Origin: Coniella vitis
Taxonomy: Eukaryota > Ascomycota > Sordariomycetes > Diaporthales > Schizoparmaceae
Direction of reading: 5' to 3'
DNA: 64,000 nucleotides
Assembly: GCA_011317545.1 (NCBI GenBank)
Contig: WUJK01000014.1
Location: 1,037,283 to 1,101,282, forward strand
Positions 1-9,986 of this stretch are shown here, in pieces (within the stretch, counting starts at the first letter, position 1; the number at the start of each line of letters is the position of its first letter). The notes under the pieces are model-generated. The model searched no databases. It had not been told where the DNA came from and saw nothing but the letters and a program-made list of their open reading frames with translations. The position numbers and the translations under genes are program-made.

Positions 1-390
1 ATTACAAATATACTCGGAAAACTCTACAATATATGCACCAAATACATTGCTGTGACGATCTATACCTGCGGCAATCGCTTTTCGTCAGATTTTAAGTTCG
101 ATCCATGCGATAATATGACAGCTCCAGGCCATCAGGTAACGGTCCGAGAAATGGGCTCCACCCGAGCAAGAAATGCCTGTGGACGTTTTGATTGTAGAGC
201 TTGTAACCCGCAGTGAATAGTAAGGGTTTGCTTCTGTACACAGTATACCCCTAGAAATATTTGTGGCTTACTTTTCAAGAACCCTGCACGGGATGGAATT
301 GTTTCACTACCCATGTCTGACGCATGAAAGGGGCTACGGGAGGGAATTAGGCAGATCGGCAAGAGCTGACAGTGTACGTGCGGTCGATAG
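1..390. other. Non-coding, nothing recognised
   Basis: Upstream flank of the kinase-like gene with normal base composition. Short overlapping frames on both strands (132-362 minus, 263-547 plus) show no domain, coding-like composition or conservation signal that I recognise. No repeat or RNA gene seen. Confidence 0.5.
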
Positions 391-414
391 TAGCTATATA
401 AGTAGCTATATAAG
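391..414 (+). promoter_or_regulatory. Tandem TATA-like 12-bp repeat upstream of kinase-like gene
   Basis: The 12-mer TAGCTATATAAG occurs twice head to tail (391-402, 403-414), giving two TATATAAG boxes about 96-115 bp before the ATG at 510. The spacing fits a core promoter with a CA-rich 5' leader. The role is inferred from position and sequence only. Confidence 0.45.
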
Positions 415-509
415 TAGCGGCTTATCCGGCCCCAACAAATTCCAACTCCATTGTTATCGTAGTCTCCAGTTTAAGCAACATTTCAAATTGAATTTCAAAG
501 ACCCAAACA

Positions 510-1359
510 ATGCTAGATTGCGGCTCGACAAGCATTATCGAAAATGATTCTCAAGATGTTGTTGTGAAACGGCCTATAGTATTTATAGGCCAGTCAGAAA
601 TCGATCCGCGTATTATCAACTGTTTTAATGTCGAACGCCAAATTCTTTCAAACCTAGACCATCATCCTAGGATTGTTAAGTAATTTAGATACTATTCATC
701 TCCCTATAATGAATAGTAACTAATACTAAATCAGATACCTCGGGCTGCGCGGCAACGGCATACTTTTAAGTAAAGCTAGTCATGGCAACCTCCAGGCTTA
801 CCTGGATAATTATCCATCAACAAGTCTTCCCCAGCGCTTAACCTGGTGCCAGCAAATCGCAGAGGCTATCCACTATATCCATAGCAACGGCATCGTTCAC
901 TCGGATCTTAGACCAGGCAATATCCTTGTACATGAGACAACCCCAGGAGCTCGAGACCTGCAACTTTGTGACTTCGGTGGCTCGGTATGCGAAGAATTAG
1001 GCCTAGACGGGCTAGGCCTTCCTGACGGTCCATTTTATAGTCCTGTGTTTGAGAATCAGTCGAGCCCACTTCTCGATCTCTTTGGAATGGGCACCATATT
1101 CTATACTATTCTTACCGGAAGGTGGCCATATAGATCGGAGCCGGGAACGTTTGAGAAGGTTAGTGATAGGGTCCAGTGGGAAGAAAAAGTTGTATACCCG
1201 AAGTTTGAAGCAGAGGAATTCCCTGATGTTCAACAATTACCGTTGGGGACTATAATCATGAAATGTTGGATGAGACAGTTCGAGACCGCAAAAGACGTTA
1301 TGACCGCGCTGGAGGAAGCTGTGCGGATTGAGTCTAATAGTGATACAACTATAATCTAA
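510..1359 (+). CDS. Protein-kinase-like protein, one intron
   Basis: Two exons, 510-679 and 735-1359, joined across a 55-bp intron (680-734: GTAATT donor, TAACTAAT branch-like box, CAG acceptor) give 264 residues. Splicing removes an in-frame TAA and restores the frame inside the kinase domain. An in-frame TGA lies at 489-491, so ATG 510 is the first possible start. Visible motifs: VVVK with putative beta-3 Lys20; Glu42 in the alpha-C position (NVERQIL); catalytic loop HSDLRPGN at 112-119 (usual HRDLKPEN); DFG at 136-138; DLFGMGTIFYTILTG for subdomain IX; CW near the end. The N-lobe is very short and the glycine loop is reduced to CGSTS at the extreme N-terminus. The catalytic Asp, Asn and DFG are kept, so activity is possible. 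Small kinases of this kind are common in expanded filamentous-fungal families. The substrate cannot be told. No RIP damage. Confidence 0.85.
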
Positions 1360-3047
1360 AGTTGAAACAGGTGTAACTCCAGGAAAATTATTCAAAGGGA
1401 ATGAGTAAATTGTTGATGTTCCGTATAAAATTCCGCCGCGTTTCTGTGCATGTCCCTGCGATAAAATGCCCCGCCGTCATAAAGGAGTGACTCCAAGCCC
1501 ACTGTCCACAATGTTGTATTCAACGACGAACAAATAGTTAGGTGAACGCTCGAATGAGGATGCGTCTTATGCATTCTGGCTTTGGAGCATCCTGACGAGT
1601 TTTTCACGGGGAGAAGGTGCCATAAGTTGATGAGATAAGAGAAGAGGGGGAAACGGGACGCGCATTTGCCGTAAGACTGTGCAAGAATTGCGTCGTCCAC
1701 TGCTGGAATAAAACTATGAATTACCATGGGAATTGCAGCCACGAAATTCAAGACGTACGAACGAGTATCCTCACAACCCACGAGAGGCTGTGTTGACATG
1801 CAAGCCCTGATGGTCTTGATCGCGTAAGCAGTGGGTGTAGCAATCAACCTTCATATTCCCGGAACAGAACTTCTTGTTCTACGATGTGTTGGTACCAAAA
1901 ACCAAGGATTTGACCGTATGATATAGAGGAATTGCTATGCTACTAAAGGCGCTGCAAACGGAAGATAAATAGTTCTTTCAAATCACAATTATCGCTCTAT
2001 GCTAGTTCGTGAATCAGCGGCATGAACTTTTTTCTATCATGGGGACCGACTTGACTTGCCAGCGCGTAGTAAGGCGCTGGCACATTGTCAATCAGCAAGA
2101 CACACACCTACTCCGACGATTCTACAGTACAGCAATGCCGGCGGTTGCATGGAGGTTAAAGAGACGACGCTGCCTAGATACCACGATCCTCTCTATGACC
2201 AAGCCGGAATATAGACCCAGGATCCCATAGTATTACTTAATGCGGCTGATGGTAGCAACTCACATCAACACCACCATATCATCCGCCTGCTTTGTGTCTT
2301 CTCTTGATTTGCTTTGCTAAATTCCTTAGCTTTGGACTGCTATTACCCACCCGGACTGCAGAACTAGATCGCCAACACACCGTAGGCAAAAGTAGCGAGA
2401 CCATTCTATTCGGATTAGTTTAGGCGTAGCATATACCTGGAAGAGTCCAATATTTTGGTGTAAGTCGTTCAAGGTTGAGAATTGCTTGGAACGAGTTTGA
2501 CAATCCATTTCGCCACCAGCTATCATTAAAACGTCGGGTACGACATGATACCAGTGTCTTTAGTGATGTAAGTTCTCTCAAACTGAAGTTGGTATCTGAA
2601 ATAACACAACCAAGTGTGGATCATCCGTGTTGCCCAGTAGATCTCGTGTGGGTGAAAGTGTTGAAATGTGATGTCGGTCAGGTTAGTCTAGCTGAGTAAG
2701 TAAGGCTTGCTACCCGTTTGACCCTTGAAGGAACGCTCTTTACTTCAAGAGGGCCATTTGCATATGTAAGTAAGCATACTATTTTAGACCCCCCCTCAGT
2801 CAGCGTGACCAACTGTATAATCTCTTTCACCTATGCGTCTCAGGATGCAAGTGGTCTGCTTTTGACAAAGGAATGCTATACTTGTTGGACAATTGGGCAC
2901 GGAGATAACGGAGGGACTTTAGTCCGTCATGAGACATGTACACTTAAGGACTTTTTAGCTCTACACCCCCTGAAAACTCAATTGGGACCTAGAAGGTACT
3001 TAGAACAATACACACACAAGTCTTGATGCAATCGTAACCGACAATAC
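1360..3047. other. Intergenic stretch with only weak reading frames
   Basis: No recognisable gene. A 151-codon minus frame (1392-1847) converges on the kinase gene, but its product (rich in Ser, His and Cys) resembles nothing I know. A plus frame from 2475 to 3026 is broken by one TAA at 2697-2699 and lacks an ATG start; several GTAAGT strings nearby (about 2460, 2696, 2767) could be splice donors, so a spliced or dead hypothetical gene is possible. Base composition is that of normal genomic DNA. Confidence 0.4.
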
Positions 3048-3049
3048 TA

Positions 3050-3079
3050 CAGTGGGTCGCCAAAAGTATTCGCTACCCT
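3050..3079 (+). repeat. Left terminal inverted repeat of Tc1/mariner element
   Basis: Starts CAGTGGGTCGCC directly after the target TA. Pairs imperfectly with 4410-4439. Confidence 0.75.
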
Positions 3080-4409
3080 CACCGCCTTGCATGATTTTTA
3101 AGTGCTTGCATATACTACACCTACTTTTTATTTTCTCTCCTACAACATCAATATAGTTTTAAATCAATTAAATTTTATTAAGTATATTAGCGCTTTACGT
3201 AGCGATAATGGCGAACTTTATCCTATATTAAGAGGAGCAATACTGGTATTACTATAGAGAGGTGAATTTAAAGCTACTATAGCACGCCTTTTTAATATAT
3301 TACAGTTAACTATACGTAATACGGTTAAACGCTGGCAAATATATAAAACAGTTGATTTACTGCTATAAATAGGCCGAAAACGACTTACTAGGCCTTCTAA
3401 GGATTAATATATTAAGTTAATAGCTCGGCGGAATCTCCGAGATAGCTACGGTAGCCTTATCTCGAAGACCGGTACCCAGATTAGCAAGACTATATTAAAG
3501 CGGCGCCTACGAAGTAAGGGACTCTTTTATAAGCGTGCTATAAAAAGAATACCTCTAAAGAAGAGAGATATATAGGGTAGACGTAAGTTTTATTATTATT
3601 AGATACCTAGAATTAAATAATTGCTTTATATAAGTAGCCCTACTCCGGGTGCCTAGATCTTAAGACTAACCTCCTCTAGTTAATATTTTCTAATAAGTAT
3701 AGTATTTAAAACTCGCTATCTAAACCTTTAGAATTTGTTTAGCGATATTAGTCTAAACGCTTTAAACCTAATCTTATTAATTTAAAAGTATATATTAAAG
3801 TATTAATCTCTATTATAGTATAAGCGGCTATCTAGCAGGGCGGCCGTATAAGATTAGTAATTATAGAGAGAGATAATACTTTAAGGAGGAATAGTTATAT
3901 AGCTAAATCGTACCTAAAGGTACTCTAGGAGGCCCTTTTGCTAGTATATAAAAGAGATCGTCTTTTTCAGTAAGATAATGCTCTAATTCACCGCTATTAT
4001 AAAGTAGTTCGTTGGCTGCGGGATTATAAAATCCGCACGATCGAATAGCCGCTATATTCGCCTAATCTAAACCCTATTAAGTACGTTTGGAAGCTACTTA
4101 AAGATATAATGCATAGATTATATCCCGAGCTATTAGAATTCAGTAGAAGGATAGAAGAATTATAAGAGTTTAACGAGAAATTAAAGAGTATTTGGGATAG
4201 GTTGGATTAAACTAAGATTAATTGCTTAATAGCTTTAATACCGAGGCGATTAGCAGAGTTACGAGCGGTAAGAGGCGGATATATACGGTATTAAAATTTG
4301 ATAAATAAGCTCTTTAAAAAGGTTATTTTTATATATTTTGCATCAAAATTGGGTTTATAATGGCTGTTTCGATGATATGGTGTATATTGAGCTACTTGTG
4401 TAAGCATCA

Positions 4410-4439
4410 AGGGTGGCGGATACTTTTGGGCGATTAGTG
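4410..4439 (-). repeat. Right terminal inverted repeat of Tc1/mariner element
   Basis: Read on the minus strand it begins CACTAATCGCCCAAAAGTA and matches the left end with a few substitutions and a small shift. It is followed by TA. Confidence 0.75.
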
Positions 4440-4593
4440 TATATATATCGCCCGGTCCGAAAAAAAGCGGATTTGAAAAGGCTGGGAGGGGGCCCAGAAA
4501 CCCCGCACTGACCGCAAAATCGCAATATGGTAAAGAGGATCCCGATGGACCGTTCTCAGACCTGGTATTTCCGAAACAGTAGCGTAATGGTGC

Positions 4594-4599
4594 AAAAAA
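4594..4599 (-). terminator. Pol III T-run terminator of tRNA-Asp
   Basis: Six A on the plus strand (TTTTTT on the tRNA strand), one base after the discriminator base. This is the normal RNA polymerase III stop. Confidence 0.8.
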
Positions 4600-4600
4600 T

Positions 4601-4705
4601 CTCTTTCGCCGGGAATTGAACCCGGGTCTCGAGCGATGTTAACGAAAGACGTACTACTGTTTTTCGTATGACAAGCTCGCATACTGACCACTATACTACG
4701 AAAGA
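4601..4705 (-). tRNA. tRNA-Asp (anticodon GTC) with 33-bp intron
   Basis: Read on the minus strand, a full cloverleaf forms. The acceptor is TCTTTCG/CGAAAGA (7 bp) with discriminator G. The D-arm is GTAT/GTAT, pairing as in tRNA-Asp, with loop AGTGGTCA. The anticodon stem is CGAGC/GCTCG. The T-arm is CCGGG-TTCAATT-CCCGG. The anticodon GTC lies at 4670-4672. The intron at 4636-4668 sits one base 3' of the anticodon, the canonical nuclear position, and is 33 bp. The internal A box (TAGTATAGTGG) and B box (GGTTCAATTCC) are intact. It lies about 160 bp from the Tc1/mariner element. Intact stems suggest a working gene. Confidence 0.9.
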
Positions 4706-5092
4706 TTATTCCTTAATTTCTTGTTGCGAGGTTTTTTTGTGCAGGTTATATACTATCACATCTGTTAGCGTTTCCGTTTCGAGTTGCAATAATTTCTAGA
4801 AGATCACCGTTTAGACCTTTCCGTTAAGAATCATTCAATTTTAGACCACCGTTCTTTTTTCCTAATCTATATTTCGAAGATGTATTTTCTGTTAGCAGCT
4901 TCTTTTTGGTGTGGCAAAGCGGTGTGATTTATTCAGAAGCTGAAAAAACCTGGTAGAAGCAGCCAATTGTGTTCGCTCTTATCCCCGGTGTGACAGTGAT
5001 AATAGCTTGCATGCATCTCTCGCCCCCCCTCCCATACTTATGGTAGAGAGGTCACAGTCCTCGTAAGCAACAAATCGTTCGATCCCTGGTCA
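4706..5092. other. Intergenic, nothing recognised
   Basis: Upstream flank of the tRNA gene. A fragment near 5030-5100 has a GTTCGATCCC string resembling a tRNA B box, but no stems form around it. Confidence 0.5.
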
Positions 5093-5264
5093 GCGAATGA
5101 ACCTCAAATTCATTGCCAAGAAGAATGGCGACATCCGTGTCTGTAACGACTGCATGTCGGTCAATGCGGTAACAAAATGATTACAGCTGGTCCTTATTAT
5201 CCCGCTTGCAAGACATTCGGCAGAAACTTCAGGGCATGAAGCACCTCCCGTCTCGCTTTTGATA

Positions 5265-5361
5265 AAAACCAGGACGGTTTTTGTGGTGGACTGTATCGAT
5301 CAGGATGGTATAATACTATAGAAACCAGGGTGGTTTCTGTGGTGTGCTGTATCGATCAGGA
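5265..5361 (+). repeat. 41-bp direct repeat with hairpin core
   Basis: Two copies, 5265-5305 and 5321-5361, spaced 56 bp, about 85% alike, both ending CTGTATCGATCAGGA. Each has a small inverted core (AAACC...GGTTT). They lie in the DNA that splits the RT remnant. Confidence 0.7.
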
Positions 5362-5369
5362 CTTCCAAA

Positions 5370-5502
5370 ACATGCCACGTACGTACCTAAGCTGGCTAGA
5401 TCTTAAGCGTGTTCAGAAGATTCCGTACCTTTTTTGGCCTAGTTACTCAAACGAAAGGTTCCGCACACCATAGGGACGCAGTAGGCGCTAGCCAGTCTGT
5501 CA
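5370..5502 (+). mobile_element. Diverged LTR fragment of the TRIM-like family
   Basis: The stretch with CTAGATCTTAAGCGTGTTCAG, then GAAGATTCCGTACCTTTT, then GAAAGGTTCCG and GACGCAGTAGGCGCTAGCCAG aligns in order with the 189-190-bp terminal repeats at 30915-31103 and 55220-55409 (CTAGATCTTCTGAAACG, GAAGATTACGTACCTTTT, GAAAGGTTCCG). It differs at roughly 30% of positions. It has no full ends and no target duplication that I can define. It is an old relative lying outside the RIPed region. Confidence 0.6.
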
Positions 5503-5640
5503 TGGAGCTCGATTTGCGAAGCGCTTTCTTCCGGATCAAGATTCCCAGTGTATACAGGGTGTACACCGCATTCACGTGTGACACGCAGCAGTACCAGTTC
5601 AAAGAGAATGCCGTTCGGTCTAAAAACGGCGCCTGATAGC

Positions 5641-6494
5641 CTGCGGTCTTACTTATCTAATGCTACAGATCAGTGGCTCGAGCAGCGCAATGGGTTATAA
5701 AAGGACTCACTGGCGCCATCCTTTCAATCCTCCTGTAAGTGACGAAAAGCGAGCATTGGCCAACGTCAGATAGTTTCGAGCATTACTTAGCTGTGGTAAG
5801 TAATTGATTACTTACATTCTTTCGATTCAGTAGTTTGCCAAGAACAGCTCTTACAACGAACTTACAATCTGTTTACAATTAGGAGCACGGTTGTGGCTCT
5901 TGGATACGCACTCACACAATCAACTTACGGACAAGGACTACGAGGCTGTGGCCCCCTGCTACCCAACAAGCACCCCAGAGCGATGTACGGTAAGTTTTGC
6001 ACAAAGGTGGAAATAATTCGTGGACATCCAAGATTCAGGAAATCAGAGGTCTATTCCGGTAGATGCTTATTTACTAGGTCGTCGGCTCAAAGCTCGATGA
6101 CACTGTTGTGTTCAGCTACCGCGTGGTGGCATTGTACAGGTCCTAACCAAAGACAAAGTCCTATCGCATATTCTTCGATTGACTTACGTATAAGTTAACG
6201 GGACTTTGATCTCGGGTCTGCCAAATGAACGGTATTTTCATTAACCACACTGGAGCACTCAAAGGACTTCATGCACATAAACACGCCGAAGGAGAACTCC
6301 ACCATTTCTAGAAGGTTATGTGGACTCATTAGCCGCCCTAGCCCGCCACCACTCCCTTCTCGGAGGGCTCATTAGCCTTCACCCGTCATCAAACCAGAAT
6401 ATACCGATATATGCAGGTACAAAGCAACAGAATAACAAAACTGATCTCCTGGCACTATCTTAAAATCATTGCTCCGGGGCAAATTAGACATCCC
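5641..6494. other. Intergenic, nothing firmly recognised
   Basis: Normal base composition. Short frames (such as 5893-6198) start at GTG and have no recognisable content. This is the downstream flank of the phosphatase gene. Confidence 0.45.
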
Positions 6495-7955
6495 CTAATT
6501 ATTTGCCTGAGCTATGGTGTTGTTGAAAAAGACCACCTGGATCGTTATATCATCTCTCCGGTTCCGGGAGTAGGGAGGGGTGAGAGCAAGCCTTCCAGCT
6601 ATTAACTCGGAATGGTTACCCCCAAGAGCGTTCCGCATCAAATGAACGGCAGCATTATCGTCTTGAATAGTCGTCCTTTCATCAACAAAGTTCGGGTTCA
6701 CTCCTTTCCAGAAATCACCAAAGTCGAACGGTGCATATAAAGTGGGCTCAGATTTGTTATTATTCCTGTCCTCCCTGAAGGATTCGGAATCCAGCCATGC
6801 CACAACGAGGTCAACAGCTTGCTGATTCGATAAGCGATTCCATAAACCATCCGTCGCTAGGATCAGGAAAGCAGGCCTGCCCGACTGAATTGCGGTTGTC
6901 GTTACAACCGGTTCGGCTGTTATATACGGTGGTGTCTGGATATTGTATTTTGGTGATAGGGCGCCGGGGCCACAGAACCTCCTGCTAAAGTCCTTCGTTA
7001 CTTCCGATGGCCACTTCCACCGTCCATCACCGAAGGCCCGTGAAACTGCAAGCCCTAGAACCCGGCCGTCTTGAGCTAGGCCTTCTTCTCCCGGGTGCTT
7101 CATATTCAACATTGCAACTTCCGCCATATTACTGCCAGTCTGATCGATAGATAGCGGAACCACTTCCCACTTGCCCTCTGGGTTCTGTCGTCCAAGAACT
7201 GCTCGTGAATCGCCGGTACAAGCTATATGTAGTCTGCTGGTCTGGGGGTCGTATAGTGATAACAGCGCACATGAGCCAGCAAAGGCAGGGGCAAATCTCC
7301 GCACCTTTTCTGGCAGAGGCTGATCGCTCTTAGCGGCATCTTCAGCTGTCTTGATGATAAAGTTATCGAGATCTATAAACGTTTTCATAATAGCACCATG
7401 GAGTATTTGTTCGGGCGCAGTAACTCCGCCTGAAGGTGGCTTGATTTGACTCAGGCCGTGTTGCACCGAGAATATCAGTTCCTTTTCTAAGAAGTCCGCT
7501 GTTTGCCATCCTGCATGCCCGTCAAAAAGAGCCAGTGCGAGCCATGGACTGCCGTTATGCCAGGGTGAGATAAAGCCGTGGGTAAAGCGATCTTCGCACG
7601 GGCTGTTAGAAGCTAGCCGAGCACCTTCATATCTGTCAATACCGGCGACGTTTTTGACTTGAAAAGAATACGCCTCTTGCGAAAGTATCCGAGATACTTC
7701 AGCTTTCGAGGGATCGGACTCGGGGACGAGGTACTGGTCTGCTCGACTCTCTAGCAGTGGTAGAGGATCGGGTGTACCTATCGACCACCAAGCGGCCGTT
7801 ACAGCAATCGCAGCAATTGCACTAGCAGTCGCAACTTGTCCCGCAGCACTAATATTAGCTGGACCGAATTGAGACCCCTTCGTAAAACGGCGGCGCGGCG
7901 CAAGCTCTGGGAAAACGCGACCAAGAGAGATCCGTAGCCGTAGTGTGCGAAGCAT
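6495..7955 (-). CDS. PP2C-type protein phosphatase, mitochondrial Ptc5-like
   Basis: An intron-free 486-codon frame. PP2C family members are Mg/Mn-dependent Ser/Thr phosphatases. The family motifs are in order: ED at 121-122 (CEDRF); FDGHAGW at 144-150; GSCALLSLYD; ACTGDSRAVLG; DQTGSNMAEV with KHPGEE; RVLGLAVSRAFGDGRWKWP; LATDGLWNRLSN; and RDDITIQV at about 467. The metal-binding Asp residues of DGH, TDG and DD are all present. The N-terminus MLRTLRLRISLGRVF is Arg-rich and amphipathic, followed by a hydrophobic stretch at about 38-57. This fits a mitochondrial presequence plus an inner-membrane sorting segment. The DQTG...HPGE and SRAFGD layout matches the Ptc5/pyruvate-dehydrogenase-phosphatase branch, so control of the PDH complex is a fair inference. 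The gene starts only about 400 bp from the RIPed block yet is undamaged. Confidence 0.92.
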   Translation of the reverse strand: MLRTLRLRISLGRVFPELAPRRRFTKGSQFGPANISAAGQVATASAIAAIAVTAAWWSIGTPDPLPLLESRADQYLVPESDPSKAEVSRILSQEAYSFQVKNVAGIDRYEGARLASNSPCEDRFTHGFISPWHNGSPWLALALFDGHAGWQTADFLEKELIFSVQHGLSQIKPPSGGVTAPEQILHGAIMKTFIDLDNFIIKTAEDAAKSDQPLPEKVRRFAPAFAGSCALLSLYDPQTSRLHIACTGDSRAVLGRQNPEGKWEVVPLSIDQTGSNMAEVAMLNMKHPGEEGLAQDGRVLGLAVSRAFGDGRWKWPSEVTKDFSRRFCGPGALSPKYNIQTPPYITAEPVVTTTAIQSGRPAFLILATDGLWNRLSNQQAVDLVVAWLDSESFREDRNNNKSEPTLYAPFDFGDFWKGVNPNFVDERTTIQDDNAAVHLMRNALGGNHSELIAGRLALTPPYSRNRRDDITIQVVFFNNTIAQANN

Positions 7956-8002
7956 TGCGAGTATGTTTGTAGTTTCAGCTTGAAATATGAAGGCTTCCGG
8001 TC

Positions 8003-8013
8003 AATATATATAT
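8003..8013 (-). promoter_or_regulatory. TATA-like element upstream of PP2C gene
   Basis: A TATATATATA run 48-58 bp upstream of the phosphatase ATG on its own strand. The assignment rests on position and sequence. Confidence 0.35.
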
Positions 8014-8360
8014 GTACACCTTTCAAGAATTGATGAAATCAGCAGGCGAAGCAAGGCGATAAATTGTCAGACTGACTAGACAGGAGGGCATAAAGGGATA
8101 CCTAGGTAGATGTTATATTGCGCAGTCGTTGCCTGCAGCAAGGTTTATATCTGTCGGATAACAAGGCAAAGTAACCTAACCGTTCCTGGGCATTAGAAGG
8201 ACAGGGGTTATTTTCAGGTACTAAATAGGTCCGCACTTTTCTGGTCCCAAGGTCCTCACTTATACTCTTGATATCACAAGTTACCTACTGCTGTGGCTAT
8301 AATGGGGTGGCTAGTTGGTCACCCTTGCGATTAGCCATAAGTCACGTGGGTCTAGGACCC
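8014..8360. other. Promoter-side flank and edge of the RIPed block
   Basis: Normal composition up to about 8355 (TCACGTGGGTCTAGGACCC), then an abrupt change to DNA with almost no CA or TG. No gene seen. The change marks the left edge of the repeat nest. Confidence 0.6.
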
Positions 8361-8799
8361 ATATATATATATAGCTAGCAGACGTATCTGCGGATATATC
8401 TAAGAAAAAGGAATCATTAATCTCTATATTCGTTTTTAATATAATAACCTTATAAAGTATTATCCCGTATAATATACTAGTAAACTAATAGCTACGATTA
8501 CTATTAAGCTAAACACTAGAGACCGTCGCCTCTAATTAATCGCCGGTATTCGCCGCTACTACTATTATCGCCGCCGTTACTAATTTAAACCAGAACTAGC
8601 GCCCTATATATAAAAAAAACACTAACTTAACTATTATTAACGCTAATGCTTATTATTAGTATGCTAAACTACTAACGATCGTTTTTTTACTCCCTCGTTT
8701 CTTCCTTTATTTAAGCTTAACTTAATAAGCCGCCGCGAGCTTAAAGTACTATTACTAAACCTAAATTTATATATTATACTAAGTAAATAATTACGCCTA

Positions 8800-9986
8800 T
8801 ACTCCGGTTATATAAGAGATCTAATAACGTTAGAAATATATCCTCCTTACTATAAATAGTCCGAATACTTAATTTCCCCTCTTTAAAATAACTAAAACCC
8901 CTTAGCCGTACTATTACCCGAATACGACTTTTATAACTTCGAGTCGTCGTCGCTACTCGAGTCCTTTCCTTTAGACGGTATAGGTATTGCTAAAGAATAA
9001 TAATAATAAACGCTATTAAAATAAATAATTAATATACCTACCTTATAATCGCTTTCTATATAACTATCTCCTACCTTATATATTATATCGCTATTATCTC
9101 CTTTATTATCTGCCCCTCCTACCCCGTTAAAATAATATATTCGTTATCTAATACCTAACGAATATACTTCCTAAACGTATCTCGCAAAATGTAATAAATA
9201 CTAGTCTACTTCGCCCGTTAATAAATAATACTATTATTAATATATCGATTAGCTTATTTATTATCGGTTTCCCTTCCCTTATTATTTTAATTATCTCTAC
9301 TTATCGAGATATTAAGACTAGGTAAATTAAATACTATTAGTACTATTAACGCGTTAGTAAACTATTTAAATAATATCGAATTATATTTTAACTAGTTAGG
9401 TAATATAGGCCGTTACTTTACTAATTTTAAGACTCGCCTCGATAACTTTAATATTAACCTATATAATAAGATAGATATACGCTTTAGGAATATATCGATT
9501 AATATCGATACCTAGTTTTAGATATTTAAAGAACGCCTAATAGAGATAATAACTAAAGCTATTAATAATACCTTTATAAGTAATTATACCGAGGATAATT
9601 ACTCCGCTCGGCTAAGCTAGGATAATAATAATAGTATCCGCTCTAATACTTTATATAGTATACGTTTAGACGAATCGTATACTATATATCCCTCTCCTTT
9701 TATTAGCTCGTTACCTTTAGGCTACTCTATTAACTATCGTTAAGGTTATAAGCTTAGCTATATACTACCTAACGCCCTACCGCCTAAATATACCTTATCT
9801 AATAAAATACGATCCGTTTAAGCCCTTATAGCTATTACTACTATAGCTTTAATTCGCCTTTTAAAATACGAAGAGGTTAGTATATTCGATCCCGAATACC
9901 CTAATCTATTTAATATTAGTATAATTACCGTTAGAAAGGATATTATCTTTATAAATATATAAAGCTTTTAGTAAAGACTAGATATA
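8800..9986 (+). pseudogene. Element E, N-terminal gag-like frame
   Basis: The plus strand reads coherently apart from RIP-type stops: EYDFYNFESSSLLESFPLDG near 8920, then from about 9330 LNTISTINALVNYLNNIELY and a long Asn/Ile/Arg-rich helical stretch ending INIQSF before A1. It looks like a gag N-terminal coiled region. No enzyme motif. The stops are TAA/TAG where CAA/CAG would fit. Before 8800 I see no clear frame. Confidence 0.45.
9982..9986 (+). repeat. Target-site duplication ATATA, left of A1
   Basis: Identical to 17249-17253 on the other side of A1. Confidence 0.75.

Larger units (their letters stand above)
3050..4439 (+). mobile_element. RIP-damaged Tc1/mariner-type DNA transposon
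   Basis: A 1390-bp element lies between TA dinucleotides (3048-3049 and 4440-4441), the target duplication typical of this superfamily. Imperfect terminal inverted repeats of about 30 bp share the core CCAAAAGTAT (start CAGTGGGTCG; end, reversed, CACTAATCGC). The interior is AT-rich with many TAA/TAG stops. On the plus strand the transposase signature is still readable at about 3965-4125: Q-stop-DNALIH, then WPLYSPNLNPIKYVWKLLKD. This is the second Asp block and the third acidic block of the DDE catalytic domain. The last acidic residue, normally E in NPIE, reads K (AAG), a G-to-A change. The element is therefore dead. The flanks are not RIPed. Confidence 0.85.
5093..5640 (+). pseudogene. Remnant of a gypsy-type reverse transcriptase, interrupted
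   Basis: Two blocks of Ty3/gypsy RT are readable. The first (about 5115-5257) gives KKNGDIRVCNDCMSVNAVTK and, after a frameshift, LLSRLQDIRQKLQGMKHLP. These match the fingers region (KKDG..RVC.DYR.LN) and the linker before the first catalytic Asp. The second (5503-5637) gives ELDLRSAFFRIKIP and VYTAFTCDTQQYQF, covering the LDL catalytic Asp block and the TAF..Y.F block. Between them about 245 bp of foreign DNA is inserted (5258-5502). Unlike the retroelements further right, this piece keeps CpA and TpG, so it escaped RIP, probably as a short or single-copy fragment. Confidence 0.75.

Noticed and set aside
1392..1847. 151-codon minus frame
   Set aside because: No homology recognised and no promoter or intron logic; may be chance in normal-GC DNA.
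2475..3026. Plus frame of about 184 codons with one internal stop
   Set aside because: No ATG, no recognised domain, a TAA in the middle. Kept only as a note in the intergenic entry.
4434..4691. Minus-strand 85-codon frame
   Set aside because: It lies over the tRNA-Asp gene and the end of the Tc1/mariner element; the tRNA explains the sequence.
5030..5110. Possible tRNA with GTTCGATCCC box
   Set aside because: T-stem and acceptor stem do not pair, and there is no box A at the right distance.
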